Assembly (NCBI RefSeq): GCF_010183535.1
Contig: NC_071331.1
Coordinates: forward strand, 15,562,001-15,626,000
DNA from: Caenorhabditis remanei
Lineage: Eukaryota > Nematoda > Chromadorea > Rhabditida > Rhabditidae
DNA: 64,000 bases
Direction of reading: 5' to 3'
Numbering within the stretch: position 1 is the first letter of the stretch; the number at the start of each line of letters is the position of its first letter. The notes beneath the pieces were generated by a model. It searched no databases. It was not told where the DNA came from and saw only the letters and a program-made list of their open reading frames with translations. Shown one piece after another: positions 24,245-37,773 of the stretch. The position numbers were made by a program, and so were the translations under genes.

Positions 24245-25176
24245 ATGCAAGTCATTGTTCCAGTCGAATCTACCGCCGAGATCGTTTTGGTTGACGTTGC
24301 AACTACCGCTCAGAAGAAAGCCAGTGAGTTAAAGTTTATCACCTGCATCAGGAATTTTAAACGCCTACATCATTTCTAGTGAAACGTCTGACATGTCGGA
24401 AGTGTGAAGGTCACGGATTGTATGCGATCTTGAAAGGACATGCTGGCGTGTGCCCATACAAGGATTGCTCCTGTGGAACCTGCGCATCTGTGATGAGCAT
24501 GAGAGCTAATGCTCTGATCCGTCGATTCCGTCATCGTCAACCAGACAAATCGATGGCAGTGGTCAAGGCTCTTCGTTCAAAGAATGGAAACATGCGCTTG
24601 CGTATCGTCGCCAGAAACGATGAAGAACAATTGGTTGAGTCGGATGGAACTCTCGTTACCTACACGAATGACAAAAATGGTAAAAGCTCGAGATCCCCTC
24701 ATTCGTTTAACTGAACAAATTCTTTTCAGGTCATCAAACCTATACAACCTCGATTCGTCGAAGCTCGATAATGACAACAACTACTGATGACAGAGACAGC
24801 GTAATTTCAACGCCACCGAGCACCAATAACAGCACTCCATCTGGATCACCACCATTGTTGTCTCCATACGGAGAGATGGATATTGGTCTCGAAACAATGG
24901 CTAATGCCGGAATCGATCAAGTGGCTAACTTGATAAAAACAACGTAAGTAAACTACCGTATCCCAACTACCGAATGTAATAGACGGTCAACTAACTGTTT
25001 CTATTCTCAGTCTCATTGGCCAACTTCTTCAAAATCCATCTGCCATCACTCCTGCTCTCATCTCACTCATGCTTCAACCTCAGCAATCGTTCGACCCAAT
25101 CAATGTTCCAATCGCTCCAACTATGTTGTTCCCCGCTTTTCTGAACGGAATCTCTGCTCCGTCTCTCTCCGTTTGA
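24245..25176 (+). CDS. DM-domain (doublesex/mab-3-like) transcription factor
   Basis: Four exons, 24245-24323, 24380-24679, 24730-24943 and 25011-25176, give 252 residues. Residues about 28-80 form the DM zinc module: LTCRKCEGHG, then KGHAGVCPYKDCSCGTC, then an RRFRHRQ recognition tail. All the zinc-ligand Cys/His positions of the family are present. The remainder is low-complexity (Thr/Ser/Pro around DRDSVISTPPS) with a short hydrophobic, methionine- and leucine-rich C-terminus (ALISLMLQPQQ). DM proteins bind DNA in the minor groove and control sexual differentiation or neuronal identity. Which C. elegans dmd gene this equals cannot be decided by eye; dmd-6 on chromosome IV is one candidate. 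It is nuclear by family. Confidence 0.85.
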
Positions 25177-25909
25177 GCTTTTCTGCTCTTGTTTCACTGT
25201 CAGTTGATCGTTTCTCTGACAAACCCACCGTATTCCCCAATGGGGACTTTTTCTTGAACTTCACACCTCTTTTATTTGTCTCACTAACTCTATCTCTCCG
25301 TCTATTGTACATCTATTTTGATGAGATCCCTATTTGTATTTTTCTCTAGTTGTGAAAGGTGTAACCAGGTATTATGGACACCTTCAATATTTGAATATAT
25401 TTGGAGTAATGCATTATTTTTTCGAATAAATTGTGAATAGATATACTTTGAAATCAGATATACAGTTTGTGGTTAGCAAACCAGGGAAGATTTGATAAAG
25501 AAAATGAAAAAAGAAGATAAAAAGAAATGAAATGTATTCTCAAACAATATGGCAACATTGAAAAAATCATACAAAGAAGGTATGGCAAGCAAATATACTC
25601 ATTTGAACTTTGCTATATATTTTCTACATGTTATTATGTGATGAAGTCGATGGTTGAACGATGACGCTGTGTCATGAAGATGTCTGAAATTCAAAACAAA
25701 AGGCTTCAATCAAAGTTTGTCTGGAACTTCTTTTTCTGAAATTTTTGACTACGCGCCACATAAAACAGACACAGAGTGCCGACTTTGGGGACGTCATAAT
25801 CCGTAAGCTGATCTTTTCAGGATAATCCGAGAAGGCCCAATTATCCGTTTACTTGTTCTGCAGTGTCGTAGGCGAGTCAAGCGAAATCTTAACAAAAAAT
25901 AACCTTTGA
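25177..25909. other. Convergent 3' gap
   Basis: Holds the 3' ends of the DM gene (plus) and the phosphorylase kinase gene (minus). AATAAA at about 25425 may serve the DM transcript. No exon seen. Confidence 0.5.
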
Positions 25910-28900
25910 TTATTGAAGTCGACAACTTTCGTCGTTTCCTGAAGCGGAATTGGATGTTAATGGTCCAGGAGTGACAGCTCCTGGAGTTATTGTTCCAGAT
26001 GACGGACCGAGTGTTGTAGGCGTTGGAAGATGTAAATGTGGTTGATGATGATTTCCTCCGATGTGACGTTTCTTATTTTCACTACTCGCGCGTCCAGTGT
26101 ATAAAATTTTCGGCATTTTTCCACGATGAATTTGGCTTGGCAGCGTTCTGTCTTCGGGAGTTCCTTCGCCAAAAATGTTGATGACTTGTGAGAAGTGACG
26201 TCCAGCCAAAATGAACTCCACGACCGCCTGAAATCAATTGAAAAGTTGAGAAAGCAATAATCTCGACCAGTATTTAATGTTATCCATCGCCTTTATACTT
26301 TGACTTTTATTCAATGAAATGAGACTCTCGAAGATTCTCAAAGAGCCCATTAATCCATTTTATTGGCGAATGATTCGCTCGTCCCGAGCTCTTAATAAAA
26401 AATGAACTTATCAGAAGAAAATGAGATCAATCCCTTTATTAGAATATCTAAATCTGGAATCTTTTTTTGAGGGCTATTCTACATATTCTATCAGTCCACT
26501 TGCCGGTTTGCAACACACTTTTGACTCATTGGTCTTATCCCCATTTTCCATGAAGTATTAGAAAAAAACGAGTGATGTCGGTTCGAAGTGTTCGAAAAAA
26601 AACACATGAATTCATAAATATTGTGTTAAGGTGGTTCCTAATCTTGAAATTCACAGACAAAAAGCAAGATAAAATGACGAGATTTGATCGTTCCTGTTGT
26701 TTTTTATTTGATGAGTGAGACATGTGGCATGTAGAATTGAATAGCAAAATATGAAAGAAAACACAATCTGGGTTTTTCCCAGAAAAAATACTGAATGATC
26801 AAGAAATACAAACACGAAAAGAGAGAACTTCGGTTGAAAGTTCTATCGTATTTGATTAAGAATTCAGAAAACCCTTAATGGGATACGGTCATCTCATTAA
26901 AATTTATTTATAATTGTAAAATTTGAGCATTATAGTTGAACTGTAAAATTCTTTCCAAAGTACGTTTTACTCGAAAAGTCCATTTCAACCACTTCGTGGT
27001 ATCCCGAAATCCTTAATCTGCCAATAATTTTCCTACACACATCATCATCTGACATTTCAATTGGTTTTTCTCTTTGTCATTCGGGAAGCCCGTCTTTTTT
27101 CAATTTCTTCCGCCATCAGCTCCCACCTGCTAATCTCTCTATCAAAAGATCTGACATCATATTTTTAATTATCATTATCCCAGGAAGAAAACTTCTACTA
27201 ATCCTCGTCCTTTCAATCCCGACGACCAACATTTACCTTTGTCAAGAATGTGGCAGTGGAGGTGGATAGAGCTTGTCCTTCGAGCTGATAAAATGGTGTC
27301 AAATCGTTTAGATCCTTGATGCCCTCCTCTGCTGCGAACATTGCGAATCCTTTTTTGATCAGCTAAACAAGAAAATGGGGATTTTTGAAAAGCAAATGGT
27401 TAATCTTTCTTACACTATCACAATCAATCCGTGATTGAGTGAAGGCGATTTCCGGATTTCTTTCCAAAATGGTTGCAATTATGGACAGAAGCTGCAATAA
27501 TAATCAATATATTGATTTCTTGATATCATCGTTACAGTTCTTCTTAACATTGATTTGAACCTTCAACTAGTATGATCAATATGCTATCTATTGTACGTCT
27601 ACATATTTTTTCGACAACAAACTAATAGCTCGTCTAATTCCTAGAACCATTCTCACCATCCCATCATAAAAACGTGTGTCGTCACTGATTTCACCCGTCT
27701 GGGGGATCTCTTTTTCCTAATAAACATATTAGTGCCCAACACTGACGAGTCATCAGGTGAGAGATTGAGCGCTTCGAAGAGCGGATTAGAAACTATTTCT
27801 CACTTGTTTTTTCGGAATGTTTTTGCTTATTATCCCTTCCGTTGAGCTCTCGATCTATCAAGAGCTCAGTTACGTAGATAATCGTTAGTAAGTGGTGGGA
27901 TGGAGAAAAAGAGAGGAATCTCACATTCTCCTCGGGGCCAAATCGAAAAAGTCTAAATAATTTTTTCTTGAAGACACTAATGTTTCAAAATGGGCATACT
28001 TTTAAGATCATTTCCTAAAATAAAATTGCAATGACGAATGAGATCAAACTTCGAAACTCATTCGAAGTAAGATAAAGATTTCTAAAAATTATGTTGTTTC
28101 TTCAGGAAATTCGAATCAGATCACAAGGAATGGGTCAGCTGAGATCATTCCTCAACGAGACTAATTGGCCAATCCTCTTAGATTACGGACAACCTTTGAT
28201 CGGTATTAGTCTTCAAACAGTGCAAGGCACACATAATAGAACCAAAAATGAAATTCTTAAAGACGAATTCCACGATATCCTACCTCAACTAACAACTGTC
28301 TATACTCTGGATGCGAGATTCTACTAAGCATCGCCTCAATTTTATAGGAAAATGTCAGTTCGAATCGTGTCATATCGCTTAAGGTCGGTTGTTGAGGAAG
28401 GAATTGGTCGGCAATTATGATTCCATGTTTTGACCGCTCTAGAATTGTCCAAACACGATCGTAGAAGTTCACAGGCATTCGATTCAGTGCTCCATTCAGA
28501 CGACGAGTTTGATGAGAAGAGCTGAAATTTATCATTGACATTTGAATCCGTCTTCATCATAACAATGAACTTTCAAACGATAGTGTAACCAAACTTTCAA
28601 AAGCTCTTTACAATGATTCACATTTCTTCAATTGCCCACACACTTTTTTCAGTATCACTTTGTGTACGAAAGGAATGAAAAACATAAATGAATCATCTTT
28701 CTAATCAGAACCCAACCGAAATTGTATTGCTGTGCCTACGTTTTTCCTTTTCTTTTTCTCGTAATGTGTATCATAACAACTTCAGAAGGGATTTGAATAC
28801 TCACAGCAAATGCCAATTAGTTCTTGTCATCAGAGCAGTTACTACATCCTTCACAACAGTTGGAGATAGATCGTAGATGCAACTCTTCTTGAATTCTGAA

Positions 28901-31900
28901 AAAATTAACTTGGAAAAGTAGAATTTCGGGAGGATATCACACATGCAACATAGGTTGTTATCTAAAGGATAACATATATTTACAACGACACAAAAATGAT
29001 CAGTTTTAGAGGCAAAGCCACATCACACATTTTAATGGTTCATTTGTTTCATTCAGAAAAGCTACACGTTCAATTACCCTCAATGATTTTTTCGCGGCGG
29101 TATTTGGTACGAATCAGTTTCCGAATAAAGTCCAATTCTGGAAAAAGAGAACAGAACTTAGTGAGCAGATTGAGTGATGCAGAAACATTGAGAATTAATT
29201 ATTCCAAACTCAGAAAAAGGAGTACTATGAACTTTGGGAACTGAAAAGATGGTTGATGAACTTCGAGTTCAACAAATTGGGCACCTAACAGTTGGAAAAA
29301 GTTTGAATATTGATGTGGAATGATGTTTTGAAGTCTGAGGCCAAGATAGAGAAAAAGTGAATTTACGTGCATTTTCACAGGTTTTGATCGTTTAAGTAAC
29401 AGTTGAAACAATTACTTAATTTTCTGTACCTGTAGGTATTCCAGTAGTACCAGGTGTTGGTGGTGTTCCTGTGATTATCCCTGGGATCTTCAACGCACCA
29501 GTTGCTCTGACGTAGTTCAGAAGCATACTGATCGCATCTGAAAGCCAAGAAAGACGAATTGTGAGAACACCTTCGAAGACTTGAGGATTATGAGACATCT
29601 GTAAGAATAATTTTGTTTAGAAATATGCATTTTGTCTCTCAAATGTTTACCAGATCGGAGCAAGCTATAATCAATTCTTGATGAAAAACTGCGGTTTGTG
29701 GTTCATCAGGAGGACAACACTCGAACAGTAGTCGATTCAAATCACTTGGTGCAATTGGCCGAACAATGATTTCTTCACGAGCACCAGGGCGATTACGAAC
29801 TCCGAGAGTAATTTGTTTTCCACGAACAAGCATATTCGTGATGGCAGGAGCAAGAGAGTTCATTGCTTTATGAAGACGTCCAGCACAGTATCGAACCAAC
29901 CACCAGAGACGAAGTTGACAGGAACGACGGTAAACTTTTTCTAGGCGTTCTTTTAGTGTGTCTGAAAATATGAACATTTTGATGATAACCTGAGTCCAAA
30001 TGAGGTAAAAACTAACAATTGTGTACCAGCAAGTCGGAATGGGTTCTTGACCACAGAATCCAGATGGCGAATGCCAATAATCTTGGACGTTCCATATCAT
30101 CTTTCTCAATTATTTGATATAACTCATGGTCGGTTTTCGGAGTGACATCCTTCTGAAAAACTCAAACATTTACAAGTTAATATCGATCACAAACTGTACT
30201 TCATGAGTCATTTCATCGTCGATACCTTCTTTCAAGCTCAATCTGGAGAAAATTGCAGAGTTGTCATGAGTTTCTTCCATTATGTCAATATCAAATTCTA
30301 GATCATCCGAATTGGCGAAATCAATATGCTCAATACAGCACGAATTGAGGAGTTGCTAGAATTAAAATTAAACCTTAAATCAGAATCTAAATGTAGAACG
30401 AACATGAACTCTTCCCAATCTGACACGTATTCCATTGATATGACCGTTTTTCAACTGAACAAGAAGGTCCAAAATGTGATCAAAGTATTCTCCAGCTACA
30501 TTTTCTTCTCTCAACACAACACACATTGTTGGTCGTCCCGCCAACTTCCATCTTCTCGCAACGAATTCAATATCTCTCTGAACGAAATTGATATGTTTTA
30601 CTCTCAGATCATAATGAGTTTCAAAGTGTGTATCACAATATGTACATAATTAAATGTGTAGGTGCCATAAATCCATTGTACTACTACATATTAAGTACTA
30701 GTAGGTGTGTACCAGGATGTCAGCATGACGTCCTTCAGATATATAGGCGGCTAATCCCCATTATTCTACTGTACCGGTAGTGTGAATAGTATTTGAGACA
30801 GTATTCAACTCATTCGAATGCATTTTCTATTTATGACCAGAATTTGGGTATTACGAACTTACTTTGATATCATCAATGAGTACTGCAGGATCCGAACTGA
30901 CATAAAAATCTTTGACTTCAAAAAGAAGAGGATAACAAAGTACAGTATCACCGAATACTCGAAAAACCTTTGAAGTACTCAATGGACCAAATGGGCGTTG
31001 TGGCCGTCCAGACAGATTCATCTTTTTGTCTCGTCCCAAACATTCGAACACCTGAAAAAATTGTTCCAATGTTTTACATTCTATGAGGATGGTTCAGAAA
31101 CATTATCTGATTGTTTATATAACCGTATTAGTAGGTTCGAATTTCATATATCTCATTGTTTTCTATCCTCAACTTCCCCCAGGCCCAATATCAATTCGAA
31201 AAACGTCTCGAACCGTCGCATGCGGCTACATGAAGAAAAGAGAGTGGTAAACTAGGTCATTTTCTTCATTCCCCTTCGGTAGATTCTCTTTTTCTCTCTC
31301 GAGAATCGCCGCCGTTTTCTTTTTAAACGATTGTTGATGTGCGTAAACTTTTGATTCAAACGACCATGAAAAGAAGCCAGTTGACCAACGGAAGAAGATG
31401 CTTTCAGAGAATTCTGGTTCAGGTTGCAAGTTTCAATAACACTGTCGCACAGCACCCTGCACGGGGAACGCGCAATCAAAAAAACGAAAATTAGCCGTAG
31501 GGCACGTTTGCATTGTCTACAGTAATACTCAACAGAAAAGGCAAAATTTTACTGAGTCGGGCACATAAAAGCTTGAATATCTCGATTTGCCGAAATTGGT
31601 TCGAAGAATGCATATCCATTTCGTGTAGACGGAGACTTTTTGTATAATTTTGTGAATTTTCATACTCTAATATTGAGTATTCGTGGTGCTATTCCCAGTT
31701 TTATGGAAAATCAGAATTCCAGCGGCGCCGAAGAAACCGAGTTTTTCGGTATTATTTCTGCTGTATTTTCAATTTTCGAAGTCGGAACTAGGTTTCTGAA
31801 CAGAAACAAACCATAAAATGAAGAAAAAATTGTATAAATCCTCTGATTTTGCAAATTTTTTAATTTTTCGAAAATTCTAAAAATCTGATTTTTGCTAATC

Positions 31901-34900
31901 GCCGATTCTCAAGAGGAACAGTTTTTTGATTTTTATGACTTTCTGATGTGGAATAATGCTGAAAATGTCAGAAAATCGCAAAACTATCCTGATTTCTATA
32001 ATCACTAAGCGAGAGAGTGTGCGAACGAGAGATACGCAGACAGAGGTAGAAATTTTGAAAGCTGTGCGCGTTTCGCGTTTTTTGCGAGCTTGTTCCTTGT
32101 GCAGGGTACTGTGTGTCGGAGGAAGCCGTATGCTCGTTCAAAACGTGTCAATTATATACTGTGTAATATACCGTATCTAAAAGGAAAATATTTCTGACCG
32201 GAAACTGTTCTTATCTGCTCCCATCCTAATATATATTCATATCAGAGAGTATAAAATTCATTCGTTCCGTGTTTTAGATCTGTAAATTACAAATTCTAAA
32301 AATAACGTGTTTGATAATGTATCCAAAATCAGTGAAATCAATCTGTCAGAATCGATATAACATGATATTAATTGAAACAGTGATTCCTTTTTGCGTGTCC
32401 TTGCCATTCCAATGTCCTTCTGAATTCTCATCAATCTTGGATGTCCTCGACTGTTTTGTACGATAGCAATCAACCCCCCGAGTGAGAGAGAGAAGAGGTA
32501 AAATTTGTAGAAAACTAAAAAGATGGATGAGAAGAAGAAGATGAGATGAAGACAGTTGTCCTTCAATCGATTCTTATCTTCCTCTCTTTTCTCTACTACA
32601 ACTATTCGTTTGATATACGGCACGAAGAACCGACGTTTGCGTCATCGTTTCCTCTCTTGCGGCCCAGACCTCCTCATCAATCGTTTAGTGCACATTGCAA
32701 AGCCTGTGTGTGCAGTAGTGTGCTCACACGTGTTTGTTCTGCAAAGAGTGAGTGAGCGGCGAAAAAGGCGAACGCTCAAAGATATGGGCTAATAGTTTGC
32801 CTAACAAATCCCCAATCTTCTGAATCAGGTCAAATATTCGTTATATAGCTCTTTCCATTGCCGTACTGAACGATCTCATCCTTATATTACTGGAGGAAGT
32901 GATGAGATGCGAATAGTAGGGCAATGGATATGGCGAGCATCAAACGGGGTAAGGTCTGAGTGAGTACTAGACAGTTGAATAGGTTGACGGCTGTTGAGGT
33001 GAAGTAGGTCAGCCCAGGTCGTCCATTCGCCTCAGAGGACAGTAGTGTATCCGGTAGGAATACAACAGAACGGATGAATAGAAGTACTGAAGGAAGGGCT
33101 GGGACGAGGAGGAGAGGGCGATTGGACGGCCGAGTGGGAGACGGAAAGATTGGGGAAGGAAGGTAAGCGGAGCGAGAGAGAAGTGGTGATGGAATGCGGG
33201 CACTGTTCTCTGACCCGGCCTATTTATACGGCATCGCGGTCGCTCTCGGTTCGCTTCTTTTTATCTCTATCGTCTCTTCTCTCTAACGATAGATTGAGAG
33301 CGAGAGGCGGTGCTTGTTTGTAGGGCTCCACCCATCTTTTCAACGATATTGATTGTCCACGTGTAGCTGATGGTTCCATGCCCGAAAAGGTTGTGTAGTT
33401 ATGATAAAGATTCCGGGTTACTGATCAGGAAGTCAAATAAGGTCGCATACTTTTCTATGTCTTGACGGAGAATATAACTCTGAACCAAAGAAGTTTATAG
33501 AATCCATGTTTTATCATTAAAATTGGACACCCGGAGTTGTGGTGAGAGGGCAACCAAAAATGAATCTAATCAGTAAGAACTGTACGTAAATGTGGTGAAC
33601 TGAGCTCATTTCTGAAAGCAGATCATATCTTTCCCTCATCCAACAGTAGTTATCGTTGTTTCCTTTGAGATTGTGAAGACTGTTGAACGAACTGCGATTT
33701 CATAAAAGCACTCGCGTCTAGATGAAAACCCGAATATCCATTTGTTGCCCAAATGCTCCAATTATGATTCGTGGCTTGGCAAAGACTAATGACTCAGTTC
33801 GAACAGTTTCGTGTAGAGAATCGTCCCGTCGGCGCCTCAACCGGCTAGTTCAAACATACACACGCACTATATATGTGTTTACAATTTGTGAGCGAGCGAG
33901 CGCTCCGTACTACTACCATCACCACTACCGTCGTCACCAAATAAGTACGCATACCGCGCGCCTTCTCGGCCGCTTCAGCCAACCAAAAGGGTCCAATGCA
34001 GTATGTGTGTCTATCTATCTGTATCTATCGGTCGGTTCGTCAACGATTGGTTAGTCGTGTAGACAATATGTACATGAAACGTACAAAACTATGCATCGGG
34101 CGCCTTGTTTCACTCTTCTTTCTGTGTCTTCTTGCTTGGTCTACCTTATCATATCTTTCCGTGTGTTAGTAGTAGTGGTGATAGACAGCGAAATTTGTGT
34201 TTGTTGGGTTGAGAAACGAGCATAGAGAGTAGCCGATTGAAAGAGACAAAAGACGAAATAGGTGACAACTGACACATTGCAAAGCGATTGCGAGGAAAGA
34301 GCATTTGCACAAATTTCAATTACACTGAAGACCGAGGGGATAATCAGTGAATTAATTAATTCGCCAACAAAAGCTACCAAGAGATTTAGTTTCTTGATAG
34401 GGAGACATATAGGGTGATTTATGGAGACGTCATGGAGGAAGTTGAAATGACCTTCAAATATTCTTCAGCAGTCACATCAAGATTCACTAATCATACAAAT
34501 CATTTCATACTGAACAAGGATATCAGGTCTGAAAGTGAACCTACTTTGACCATCCTCCAACTTGGCCATATTTGAACCGGTTCCACTTCGTGAGGTGTTT
34601 GTGTTGTGATTCCATAAGTGGATAACATCATTTGAAGACGAGAAGACTCCGATATGAGTGCCACCTGTACAACCGGATCTCCTTCCATACTTCCCTGAAA
34701 CTAATAACTTTTGAAGATTCGTCTTAAACATGAAAAAACCTGAAAAGCAGAGTGGCGATTGAACATCTTCGGACGTTGACTGGCAGGAAGATGACGATTG
34801 ATTGGATCTATGTCTCCAGAATGAATGAGTCCTTCTCTTTTGAGCATCAGAATGATATAAATAGCATTACTCCACAAATGATGCCCGAACTCTTGATGGC

Positions 34901-37096
34901 TTAACGCATAGAGTTCAGTCGAGTTTGGCTGAGATCGTTCTTTGTCCATCAGGAACTCATCAACGCAATAACATTCAGGAACAATGTATCCGCCTGGCAC
35001 AGAGTCATCAGCCACGAGACACTTTTGAAGTTTTTTGAAATAGATGTCACCATACTCTTGATTTGCCCGAATGTATGCTGAAAAAAGTTTTAAAGTCTTC
35101 ACTCGTCTAAATGAACGTCTGCTTTCTAATAGTTACAGTATCCCGTTTTCTGAACTTTCATTCTGATTTTTCATACCAGTTAGTGAGATGCAAGCCAAAA
35201 ATATTGGAAACTGCGATTCGACGCTTTGAAATTGAGCAGTTTCGTGTTCATCATAGAAACTTTTGCTGTTATCTTCCAACTCGGTTCGATATCCATCTCG
35301 ATGAAATCTGCAAAAAAAATTCGGGGATTCTATGTCACTATCAGTTTCGTTTCGAATTTTCTTCTCATTCCACTATCACTGTACATCGATTGTTATCAGT
35401 TCTCTCTCGTCAATTCTCGGCCCCGATTTGCATTATAACGGTCATTTTTCTATCGTATCTCTCTCGTACACACTACTTTCCCATCATCATCTCAATTTGT
35501 GTCCTGTCTCCAACACATCAATCGATTGATAACAATGAAAGAATAGATACAGTGTCTCTTTCTCTATTCACATGCAAATCGCTTTGAATTGTGTATGAGT
35601 GTGCAAATTGTGCAGCAAAAAGCGAAATGCGCACGGAAAGTAAAGAGGAGCGAGACGACACGAGAAGAGATGGTACCGAGGGTCACCACCATCATCGTAT
35701 TCGTTCGATTTTATCGCATTGCAAAAGGAGGGAAGGGCATTTGATTTATGAGAAAATGTGCAGAGTACCTGGAGAATCACTATAACTAACGGGAAAAGAT
35801 AACCATCTTGAAAACCTTCAGTTTTTTTATGGAATGAGAATGATGGAGGTGATGATAGCCAGTTATTAGCTCAACGCAATGTGGAAATAAGGGTTAAACT
35901 TAGTTACCTTCGCAGTCCGAATCTTCCTTCCAGTCTTCTAACACACTTTTTCATCGTTTTTTCAAAGAGTGTCTCATCATGAGTGGCGAAAGCAGGCCAT
36001 CCAACAGTCAAGAGTAAAGCAGCATCAGTATTTTTAGAGTTACTTTCACGTGGAAGAATCGTTTCAAAAGTAGTTCGATTACGATTGTGACCATCAATAT
36101 CCACGTAAATGACTGAAGCAGAAGTTCCAGTACTTCCGTACAAATTGAATCCATTTATAGCTTCCAATGCGGCTTTCACAGTACCTGAACATTATTAGTT
36201 TCCTTTCAGACAAAATGTATTATCGTATACCTAAACTACTAGCATGCAATTCTGGTTTTCCATTATTGTACCGTGTTCCTCTTTCCCACATTCCAAAATC
36301 AGGTGTACGGTAGGTACGTTCGATGTAGAACACGAGATTTTGGATGAAATTAACTTCGTGATGAGTGTAAATTACTTTAACACCAGCAGAAATCATTTGA
36401 ACCAAAGTGAGTAAATATAGAGCAACAAGATCCATTTGAAGATGTCCATAATGAGAATCGTTGGGAGTTACGAGACACATTCCGGACGAAAGATCAAATC
36501 GAGCATGGAGTGCGAACTCCGACGAATTTTGAGATTTGAAAGAATCCAACTGTAATCAAAAAATGAAATCGAGAAGGCAGAATGTTTTTTTTTACATTGC
36601 TGCTTTGCTGCATCCAAGAAAACAGAATTCCTCGCATAGTTTTCACTGCAGTTTGCCTCAATTCTGTCTGACGTCCCCGATCATCATCCAGTCTTCTGAA
36701 AATGTTTTTCACATTCAATTAGAAAAACTATTTGGCTCACTTATATGCTACGGAGCATGCCCAACAAGCCATTGCACAGTAAATACTGTCTTTCACATAG
36801 CCAACATCTCGATCTTTTGAGTATCTCGGAAATAATCCACTTGTTACACTCTGACATTGTACTATCAGTTCTTGCGCTGAAATATTTTATTCTGGTTTCT
36901 TGGAAGATTTCTAACGATTTTGCCACGTACTCAAATCATATATTTGATCGATTTTAACCACTGTTGGTGATAATTCTTTGTTGTCATCTAGAGGTTCAAG
37001 ATATGCTTTTGTGAGCCTCCGTAGTCGTAGGTTTCCAGTGAGTGGCTTGGCTGAACGCCTTTTGAGTAGAGCAGGGCCACCAGCTGATGATGACAT
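25910..37096 (-). CDS. Phosphorylase b kinase regulatory subunit beta
   Basis: About 17 exons over 11 kb. The first nine are well defined: 37096-36931, 36876-36741, 36695-36596, 36549-36231, 36184-35908, 35307-35177, 35077-34740, 34694-34545 and 31051-30863, all joining in frame. Later exons lie near 30.58-30.41, 30.36-30.19, 30.16-30.0, 29.96-29.65, 29.6-29.4, 29.14, 28.88-28.81, 28.56-28.3, 27.48-27.24 and 26.23-25.91 kb. Beta-type hallmarks include [55 protein letters not shown] and [15 protein letters not shown] [11 protein letters not shown]. The subunit is the large regulatory part of the kinase that activates glycogen phosphorylase. The protein ends in DESCRLQ, a possible CaaX farnesylation box, as known for mammalian alpha and beta subunits. 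Start chosen because ATG directly follows GATTTCAG. One intron is about 3.5 kb. Confidence 0.9.
31441..32120. mobile_element. Candidate degenerate inverted-repeat element in the large intron
   Basis: The left end (CTGTCGCACAGCACCCTGCA) and the reverse complement of the right end (CCGACACACAGTACCCTGCA) match at 22 of the first 28 positions, with similarity fading inward. The interior has no open frame of note. No target duplication could be seen, so the boundaries are provisional. Confidence 0.45.
33221..33228 (-). promoter_or_regulatory. TATA box in the 3.5 kb intron
   Basis: Minus strand reads TATAAATA within a GC-rich context (GCCGTATAAATAGGCC). It points in the same direction as the host gene and is followed by CT-rich sequence. 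It could drive an internal promoter or an unannotated non-coding RNA. Nearby ORFs on both strands lack recognisable homology. Confidence 0.35.
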
Positions 37097-37397
37097 CTGA
37101 AATCTGTTGGGTAATCGCAAAGTCAAACGACGCGATTTGTCCTTGAAGTTAATACCGTGCGTACTTAGATAATCTTCTCTGACCTCCAATTATCGGTCGG
37201 CAGCTCAAAGAAATTGAAAGACTGCTTCCGCTAAGATCATATCTACCGTTCACTTGTAATCAGATTTATCGGTGACAATGATTGATTGATGTATGAGAGA
37301 TAAGTTCCTCCCAAGATAAAATGAAATTTAACAACGTCTAAACAAGTTTGAAATTATTTTTTAAATGAACATCTTCAAAAACTAGAGTTTCGTATTT

Positions 37398-37773
37398 GAA
37401 TTTACCAGACTTGTCAAAAATCGGGCCGGGCCGAGATTTTTCTTGAGTTTGGCCCGCCGGGCCGGGCCGGGCCGGGCCAAAATTTTTCCTGATTTCAAAA
37501 AATGGGAACCCGTTTTTACCAAATTTTATTTGAAATTTTTCGAAAAAATAGAGTAAAAATGCCTTAATTATCATACATATTCACATTTTTCCTAAAATTT
37601 CCAAAAAAAATCAAAAACTCAACATGTTTCAAAAGAGCCTGGCCGGGCCGGGCCGAGATTTTTCCTGAGTTTGGCCCGCCGGGCCGGGCCGGGCCGGGCC
37701 GGGCCAAAATTTTTCCTGACTTCGGCCCGGTCCGGCCCGGCCCGGCCCGGCCCGTGACAAGTCTGGAATTTAC
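37398..37773. mobile_element. hAT-type MITE with 8-bp target duplication and GGGCC repeats
   Basis: The element proper is 37406-37765 (360 bp). Its ends are the inverted repeat CAGACTTGTCA, a typical hAT-like terminus. It is flanked on both sides by an identical 8-bp duplication, GAATTTAC (37398-37405 and 37766-37773). The interior is built from GGGCC/GGCCC arrays and a repeated unit containing GAGATTTTTC. It has no transposase and lies between the phosphorylase kinase 5' end and the SLMAP-like gene. Confidence 0.85.

Noticed and set aside
33009..33203. Minus-strand open frame just below the intronic TATA box
   Set aside because: Low-complexity, Ser/Leu-rich, no splice sites, and too close to the TATA box for a normal leader.
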